From assembly GCA_965262485.1 (NCBI GenBank), contig OZ253540.1, positions 1,364,001 through 1,428,000 of the forward strand: DNA of 64,000 nt. The letters are read 5' to 3'. The notes under the pieces were generated by a model. The model worked only from the letters and a program-made list of their open reading frames with translations. It was not told the origin of the DNA and did not search any database. Source of the DNA: Bin87 sp965262485 (GTDB lineage Bacteria > Chloroflexota > Dehalococcoidia > Lucifugimonadales > UBA3495). Position 1 is the stretch's first letter. The number at the start of each line of letters is the position of its first letter. Positions 59,312 to 64,000 of this stretch are shown here, piece after piece. Position numbers and translations under genes: made by a program.

Positions 59312-60238
59312 GTGCCTGAACAGAACTACGACGTGATTATCATCGGCGGCGGCATGGCCGGTCTCACCGCCGGCATCTACTCAGCCCGCCACGGCCTCAG
59401 CACCGCCATCGTTGAAGAAATGATGGCCGGCGCTCAAATTATCAACTTGGAGCGCATCGAGAATTTCCCCGGATTCCCCCAGGGCATCGCCGGCTACGAA
59501 CTCGGCCCGTCAACCCAGGAACAGGCCATGGACGCCGGCGTGGAAATGCTGATGGACACGGTTACCGACGTGAACCCCGACGGTGACTACCTGCGGGTGG
59601 TTGGCGACGGCGGCAGCACGTATCGCGCCAGGGCGGTCATCATGGCAGCCGGCTCTTCTTTGCGCACCCTGGGCATCCCAGGCGAGGAAGAATTCAACGG
59701 ACGCGGCGTTTCTCACTGCGCCACCTGCGATGGCCCCATGTACATGGGGCAAACCGTTGCGGTCGTGGGCGGCGGCGACTCCGCGGCCGACGAAGCCCTC
59801 ACCCTCACCGACTACGCCGACCGTGTCATCCTGTTTCACCGCGGCGACGCGCTGGACTCCCAGAGCGTTTTGCAGGAACGCATCGCCGCCTCCGGCAAGA
59901 TCGAGGTGCGATACAACACCGAAATCGTCGAAGTGCTGGGCGAAGACGCGGTAACCGGCATTCGGGTACGTTACGCCGACGGCGAGACAGTGGAGCCCGT
60001 GCATGGCCTGTTCGTGTACGTCGGCTTGAATCCCAACTCCGCGCCCATCGCCAACCTGGTTCCGCTGGACAACTCAGGCCACATACCAGTGGGCCTGACC
60101 ATGGACACCCCCCAACCGGGTCTTTTCGCCGCCGGTGATATCCGCCAGCAATCAGCGTCCCAACTGGTAGCATCGGCCGGCGACGGCGCAACCGCCGCCA
60201 TCGCGGCATTCCGCTACATCAACGCCAGGCAGTGGTGA
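59312..60238 (+). CDS. trxB: Thioredoxin reductase-like FAD/NAD(P) oxidoreductase
   Basis: A protein of 308 residues with GTG start. FAD motif YDVIIIGGGMAGLTAGIYSA, redox-active HCATCDGPMYMGQTVAVVGG (CATC then the NADPH-binding GGGDSAADEA), and C-terminal GLFAAGDIRQQSASQLVASA. It reduces thioredoxin or a related dithiol using NADPH. CATC is the usual site. The next gene starts within its last codons, so they are probably co-transcribed. Confidence 0.9.
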   Translation: MPEQNYDVIIIGGGMAGLTAGIYSARHGLSTAIVEEMMAGAQIINLERIENFPGFPQGIAGYELGPSTQEQAMDAGVEMLMDTVTDVNPDGDYLRVVGDGGSTYRARAVIMAAGSSLRTLGIPGEEEFNGRGVSHCATCDGPMYMGQTVAVVGGGDSAADEALTLTDYADRVILFHRGDALDSQSVLQERIAASGKIEVRYNTEIVEVLGEDAVTGIRVRYADGETVEPVHGLFVYVGLNPNSAPIANLVPLDNSGHIPVGLTMDTPQPGLFAAGDIRQQSASQLVASAGDGATAAIAAFRYINARQW

Positions 60239-60246
60239 GTCTCGTC

Positions 60247-61077
60247 ATGCAGATTACCGATCACGTGTACAGCACGCATATCCAGGAAGACCCCAACGCT
60301 TACGGCGCAATGCACCCGGGCGGCACGCAGATTTACTTCGTCGGCGACCCGGCCGGCCACATGGTTATGATCGATTCGGGTGAACCCTACCGTGCCTGGC
60401 GTCGTCAAATCGCGGCCTACTGGGACGAGTTGGGCCGCCCCGTCATCGACGCCATCCTGATTACCCACGGCCACGGCGACCATATCGGCGGCCTCGACCG
60501 GTTGCAGGAACTGTTCGATTGCCCGGTACGCTGCCACCCCAAGCTGGCGCCCAGGTTGCAGCACATCCTCGGCGGCGACTCAGTGGTTGCCCTCAGCGCT
60601 CCCGAAGTTATTGCCACTGGCGGCGGCGCCACGCTCAGGCCACTGTTTACCCCGGGCCACGAGGAAGATCACGTCTGCTACTTCCTGCGGCCCGACCGCG
60701 TGCTGTTCAGCGGCGATAACCTGCTGGGCAACTCGTCATCCAGCGTTCGCAACCTGAAACTGTATATGTCCTCGTTGAATCGCATGGCCAAAACCCGCCC
60801 GCAGGTGGTTTGCCCCGGCCACGGCAACACCATCATCCGCGGCGAACCCCGCATCCTGCAGCAGATTGCCCACCGTCAGGGTCGAGAAGACCAGGTGCTG
60901 TCGGCGATTGCCGGCGGCGCTGCCACTGTTGAGGAAATCGTGGCCGCCGTCTACCCACGGAACCTGCGCAAGTCGTTGCGCGACGCCGCCGGACGCAACG
61001 TGCGCACGCACCTCGAAAAACTACGGCAAGAGCAACGCGTCAACGAGCGGGAAGCCACCTACACCCTGCCCGGATAA
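60247..61077 (+). CDS. MBL-fold metallo-hydrolase (LACTB2-like)
   Basis: A protein of about 276 residues. The metal motif is ILITHGHGDHIGGLDRLQEL (HxHxDH), with the other His in FTPGHEEDHVCYFL and the Asp in VLFSGDNLLGN; CPGHGNTI is the last His. A winged-helix-like C-terminus ('VYPRNLRKSLRDAAGRNVRT') is typical of LACTB2-type nucleases/hydrolases. ATG 60247 is preferred over the GTG at 60232, which overlaps the previous gene further. Role unknown. Confidence 0.88.
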   Translation: MQITDHVYSTHIQEDPNAYGAMHPGGTQIYFVGDPAGHMVMIDSGEPYRAWRRQIAAYWDELGRPVIDAILITHGHGDHIGGLDRLQELFDCPVRCHPKLAPRLQHILGGDSVVALSAPEVIATGGGATLRPLFTPGHEEDHVCYFLRPDRVLFSGDNLLGNSSSSVRNLKLYMSSLNRMAKTRPQVVCPGHGNTIIRGEPRILQQIAHRQGREDQVLSAIAGGAATVEEIVAAVYPRNLRKSLRDAAGRNVRTHLEKLRQEQRVNEREATYTLPG

Positions 61078-61084
61078 ACGCGCC

Positions 61085-61285
61085 ATGCGACCGCAACGCC
61101 CGATGATTCATCGCGCCTCTGGACCTCCCGGAGCAGCCGGCTGCGGGTTCGTACTGTTTTGTCTGGGCGTTTTCCTGCTTTCGCCCATCGGCCTGCTGCT
61201 CATCAAAGGCGTAGCGTGGGTGCTGGTTGGCCTAGGTGTTCTGCTGGCCGCCCTGGCAATCTGGAGTTGGTTAAAGCAGCGATGA
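61085..61285 (+). CDS. Small membrane protein
   Basis: A 66-residue protein with two predicted membrane helices: CGFVLFCLGVFLLSPIGLLL and VAWVLVGLGVLLAALAIWSW, joined by a short loop, with a basic end (LKQR). It starts eight bases after the MBL gene stop. No family recognised. Confidence 0.6.
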   Translation: MRPQRPMIHRASGPPGAAGCGFVLFCLGVFLLSPIGLLLIKGVAWVLVGLGVLLAALAIWSWLKQR

Positions 61286-61307
61286 GCTTGGCTGACTAAC
61301 CGTTCGG

Positions 61308-61733
61308 CTATGGCTCCATCAGCCCCGAGCCGTCCCGTTGCAGCAGCTCCACGCGCACGTCGTCCGGCCCGCGTACGAAGGCGATGCGGACGCCCGGCCT
61401 GATGGTGCGGGGCTCCACGTAGATCTCAGCGCCTTTGCTCCGCAGGTCCTCCACCGCCCCGTCAATATCATCGACCCGAAACCCAAAGTGGTCCAGGCCA
61501 AGGTGCGGATCACTGGGGTTGGAGTCGATGTGCTCCTCGGGCGCCACGCTGGCGATGAAGATCGCCAACCCGTTCACGTCCAGATCAACGCGGGGCACAC
61601 CGTCGCTTTGGATGCGGTTCAATACTGTCGCCCCAAACATAGTCTCGAAAAAACTGGCCATCCCTTCCGGGTCTTTGGTGCGTACGTGGATGTGGTCGTA
61701 GGTATAGGTGTACACGGGTGCGGCAGTAGACAT
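61308..61733 (-). CDS. VOC family protein (glyoxalase/dioxygenase-like)
   Basis: A protein of 141 residues with paired beta-alpha-beta-beta-beta units: YTYDHIHVRTKDPEGMASFF begins the first and HLGLDHFGFRVDDIDGAVED the second, with GVRIAFVRGPDDVRVELLQR near the end. Metal-ligand candidates are the His in HIHV, His in LDHF and Glu in VELL. Substrate unknown; not closely similar to the VOC gene at 25023. Confidence 0.87.
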   Translation of the reverse strand: MSTAAPVYTYTYDHIHVRTKDPEGMASFFETMFGATVLNRIQSDGVPRVDLDVNGLAIFIASVAPEEHIDSNPSDPHLGLDHFGFRVDDIDGAVEDLRSKGAEIYVEPRTIRPGVRIAFVRGPDDVRVELLQRDGSGLMEP

Positions 61734-61858
61734 TGATCGTTTCTCCTTGGTGAATCACAGAATATTGGGAACGTATGCTAACCCATTATTCATGACCTGG
61801 AGCGCAGCCGCAATGCAACTGCGTTCCTTGAATCCATGCGTCGGCGACCAGCGGTTGG

Positions 61859-63115
61859 TTACTGGATTGGGCCGGGTTCCTCCACCTGTTCCATCAGGTC
61901 GTTATTCCATTCGCCCTCAGCAAACAGGATTGCCTTGGCATCGAAAACGAACGCCTCAATCAGATTGTGCGACAGGTAGGCATAGGTTCCCGGTTGCCGA
62001 ATCGTGTGAATCGACGCCCCGGCGGAACCGGCGGCTACCACCCACGTCTCCAGGTCCACCGCCGGCGGACTGTTGAACCCGCCGCGCTCCCAAACGTAGT
62101 CGCCATGCCCTCCAATCAGGTGCGGATACGACTGCCGGTTGGCTTGCGAATGGACAATCAGCACGTTTTCGCCCACGTTGGCCGTCAGCTGGCCGTCACC
62201 CTGCAGCGCACCGGTAACTCCGTTGAACACAATGTGCGTCGGTATCAGCGTCTTCATCGCCGCCAGATCGTCCACCATAGAGGCGGATGGGCTTTCGTAG
62301 CGCTTGAACTCGCCGTTTTCGTCCCGCGGCAGATAGTAATCCTGCTCCCCCACGTAGTAGGCGTGGTCGTAGGAGATCGGATTGCCCGCGGGATCTCTCA
62401 GCCCTTCCCGCGGCAACACCATGATCGCCCCGTTCATTCCGTGTACCACGTGCCACGGCACCATCGTTCCACCGGGCGCGCAGTGGTATACGAACACGCC
62501 GGCCTTGGTCGCCCGGAACCGCAGCAACACTTCCTGCCCCGGCCCGACCTGAGTCAGAGAACCGCCGCCCAGGGCGCCGCTGGAGGCGTGAAAGTCTATG
62601 TTGTGCAGCAACTCATTGATGGACGGGTTCACCAGGGTCAGCTCCACGTAGTCCCCCTCGTGCACCACAATGATGGGGCCGGGCACCGATCCGTTGAACG
62701 TGAAAGCCCACATGAACACACCCGAAGCCACCTCGATCTCCTTCTCTTCCACCACCATCCGAATCTCGACGACCCGAGGCTCGCCGGTATTCACCTGCTC
62801 GTGCTCCGGGAAAAACGGCGGAGCGACCAGCTCCTGCGTAACCCGTTCCAGGCCAGACACATCCTCCGGTTCCCAGGTGCGCGGCCCGCTCCAGTAGTCG
62901 CTTCCCGCCACCGCCGCTGTTGCCTCTCCGCCTCCGTCGCTCACTGCCTCCAGGCTCGGCAAATCCGTAGGCAACGAGAACGGCGGTACCGCGGTTGCCG
63001 CCTCGTCCTCACCCCCGCAGGCCACACCGACGGACAGCATCGCTACCACCGTCAGCGCAAAAAACAACGCCAGCGTCCACCTGCGTTTCGGGTTCCCCGG
63101 TGCTTTGAATTGCAT
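61859..63115 (-). CDS. nirK: Copper-containing nitrite reductase (NirK type), predicted lipoprotein
   Basis: A protein of 418 residues from ATG 63115. Signal peptide LFFALTVVAMLSVGVACGG carries a lipobox Cys. Two cupredoxin domains follow. Ligands match NirK: HNIDFHASSGALGGG (type 1 and 2 His, catalytic Asp), VFVYHCAPGGTMVPWHVVHG (type 2 His, type 1 Cys and His, and the Met after it), THIVFNGVTGALQGDGQL (catalytic His) and YPHLIGGHGDYVWERGGFNS (type 2 His). It reduces nitrite to nitric oxide outside the cytoplasmic membrane. No nor or nos genes are present nearby. Confidence 0.93.
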   Translation of the reverse strand: MQFKAPGNPKRRWTLALFFALTVVAMLSVGVACGGEDEAATAVPPFSLPTDLPSLEAVSDGGGEATAAVAGSDYWSGPRTWEPEDVSGLERVTQELVAPPFFPEHEQVNTGEPRVVEIRMVVEEKEIEVASGVFMWAFTFNGSVPGPIIVVHEGDYVELTLVNPSINELLHNIDFHASSGALGGGSLTQVGPGQEVLLRFRATKAGVFVYHCAPGGTMVPWHVVHGMNGAIMVLPREGLRDPAGNPISYDHAYYVGEQDYYLPRDENGEFKRYESPSASMVDDLAAMKTLIPTHIVFNGVTGALQGDGQLTANVGENVLIVHSQANRQSYPHLIGGHGDYVWERGGFNSPPAVDLETWVVAAGSAGASIHTIRQPGTYAYLSHNLIEAFVFDAKAILFAEGEWNNDLMEQVEEPGPIQ

Positions 63116-63227
63116 GTCCATCCCACCACCATGAGTGTCGGGCGACCCCAACAGTTGAGACAACCGGAAGCATAGCGACCGGTGCAAATTGTTTCAAGGC
63201 AACGGCTACCTCACCCGTACCCGCTTT

Positions 63228-63343
63228 GTCATTGCGACCCCGTACTTGATACGGGGGCGGCAATCTCGTCGCCGTAGCAATAGTGGTTTGCCGACGTGTG
63301 TTCAACCTCAACGAGATTGCCACGTCGCTGCGCTCCTCGCAGT
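63228..63343. repeat. D-family palindromic element with nested E palindrome
   Basis: Starts GTCATTGCG, is interrupted by the 19-bp palindrome CCCCGTACTTGATACGGGG (63238-63256), then continues with GGCAATCTCGTCGCC and ends GTCGCTGCGCTCCTCGCAG. The internal part matches the 51640 copy and, inverted, the 10752 copy. Confidence 0.8.
63238..63256. repeat. E-family 19-bp palindrome
   Basis: CCCCGTACTTGATACGGGG, identical to the copy at 35045-35063. Confidence 0.8.
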
Positions 63344-63554
63344 ATCCGTGTTGGATGGCAAGGGTTTTCAGTTGGCTGGGGTATATTGGGGTAGCCAGGG
63401 GGTGCCGGACTGGGCTGCGGTGTGCAGGTGCAACTGGAGCTCAATCCCCAACGCCGGTAAACGGCCTGCAATCCAGCTTGAGTTAGTATCGGTCAACTCG
63501 CCCATCAGCAATTCCGTGCCAATAGAAACAATCTCTGCTTTCACAGCAACCTCC

Positions 63555-64000
63555 TCAGCGGCCTGAACCTGCGCAATCGTACTCCGACCCCACCGGTGGG
63601 TCGGTAGCCAGGCAGATAGTGCGTTCTGCCCGTCCGGCGTTTACCACGTAAACAATGGGGTCGTCGGGCAATCCGGCGTAATGCACCTGCACTATCGTGT
63701 TGCCTTCAGCGTCCAGTACCGGCTCATCGTTGTCGTCCAGTTCAATAAGCTGACCGCCAATATAAAACTCGTGCGCTGCATCGAACGTCTTGATGCGGAC
63801 CACAGTCTCCGGCGGCGCCAGGCCGTATTGCGGATCGGCCGCTCCATCTTCCGAAACCAGCCAACCGCCCATCGCATCGGGGCCTCCGGGCTTTCCGGGT
63901 TGTGCATACCAGTTCAACTGTAGGCCCCACCAGGTGGGCGCCGTCACCGGCAGCTGTTCGCCGTCCACGGTGGCGTACCAGATGCGCTCCTCGAGATTTG
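63555..64000 (-). CDS. Unrecognised protein, C-terminal part (cut by window edge)
   Basis: The frame is open to the right edge, with EERIWYATVDGEQL preceding the part that is fully inside. The visible 148 residues are beta-rich and acidic (APTWWGLQLNWYAQPGKPGG, TVVRIKTFDAAHEFYIGGQL, IVYVVNAGRAERTICLATDP), ending in a Cys-containing tail (YDCAGSGR). It could be an extracellular or periplasmic protein. No domain is recognised. Confidence 0.5.
   Translation of the reverse strand, partial: NLEERIWYATVDGEQLPVTAPTWWGLQLNWYAQPGKPGGPDAMGGWLVSEDGAADPQYGLAPPETVVRIKTFDAAHEFYIGGQLIELDDNDEPVLDAEGNTIVQVHYAGLPDDPIVYVVNAGRAERTICLATDPPVGSEYDCAGSGR

Larger units (their letters stand above)
63122..63554. other. 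Gap with a D-family repeat
   Basis: About 430 bases, upstream of nirK and downstream of the gene at 63555. A complete D-family element (63228-63343) with an E-family palindrome inside it is the only feature seen. Confidence 0.65.

Noticed and set aside
1..64000. tRNA or rRNA genes
   Set aside because: No cloverleaf with a TTCGA-type T-loop or rRNA core sequence was noticed on either strand; a covariance-model scan would be decisive.

Overview
The window reads as a GC-rich bacterial chromosome segment, most likely from Chloroflexota (Dehalococcoidia or SAR202-like). This is inferred from gene content only: several flavin-dependent luciferase-like (LLM) oxidoreductases, a mandelate-racemase-type enolase, a class III CoA-transferase, two cytosolic reductive-dehalogenase-like proteins, a DUF1501/DUF1800 pair and many short dispersed palindromic repeats. 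No rRNA, tRNA, CRISPR array or prophage structural gene was seen. Both window edges cut genes: an LLM oxidoreductase on the left and an unrecognised protein on the right.

Layout. 1-4.1 kb: two LLM genes and a degraded 3' fragment of one of them; a three-gene cassette of TIGR04255-like type sits between the intact and broken copies. 4.1-9 kb: coaX-coaBC (coenzyme A synthesis), an enolase-superfamily enzyme and a pentapeptide-repeat/TIR protein. 9.2-14.5 kb: two paralogous RdhA/QueG-like Fe-S proteins with a phospholipase-D/P-loop gene between them that carries two in-frame stop codons. 14.7-19 kb: a thiamine-diphosphate enzyme, rsmI, a hydratase, a CDGSH protein and a cupin. 19-22 kb: four poorly known genes, two of them nuclease-like. 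22-34 kb: a molybdopterin oxidase subunit, a VOC protein, a NYN nuclease, a CoA-transferase/SDR-like/M24 peptidase set, and a YceI/response regulator/histidine kinase set. 34.6-36 kb: a decayed insertion sequence. 36-45 kb: mscS, cobB, recF, a VWA protein, a Fur-family regulator, an NHL propeller and DUF1501/DUF1800.

45-59 kb is the accessory half: a DUF433/DUF5615 toxin-antitoxin pair, a RelE-like pair, a methyltransferase-like protein with a long charged tail, DUF4058, an SF2 helicase, a decayed restriction-modification cassette flanked by duplicated helicase 5' ends, a beta-class DNA methyltransferase and two tandem Uma2 genes. 59-64 kb returns to metabolism: thioredoxin-reductase-like and MBL-fold genes, and a NirK-type copper nitrite reductase predicted to be a lipoprotein.

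Themes. Two accessory cassettes (1.2-3.0 kb and 54-56.5 kb) are each flanked by a roughly 0.2 kb imperfect direct repeat of the neighbouring gene. Gene decay is frequent (LLM fragment, PLD-ATPase, IS, R-M genes, helicase fragments). At least five short repeat families fill the intergenic gaps and are sometimes nested. The best candidates for undescribed biology are the three-gene cassette at 1.2-3.0 kb, the TIR/pentapeptide protein, the Rdh-like pair, and the 19-22 kb nuclease-like cluster.
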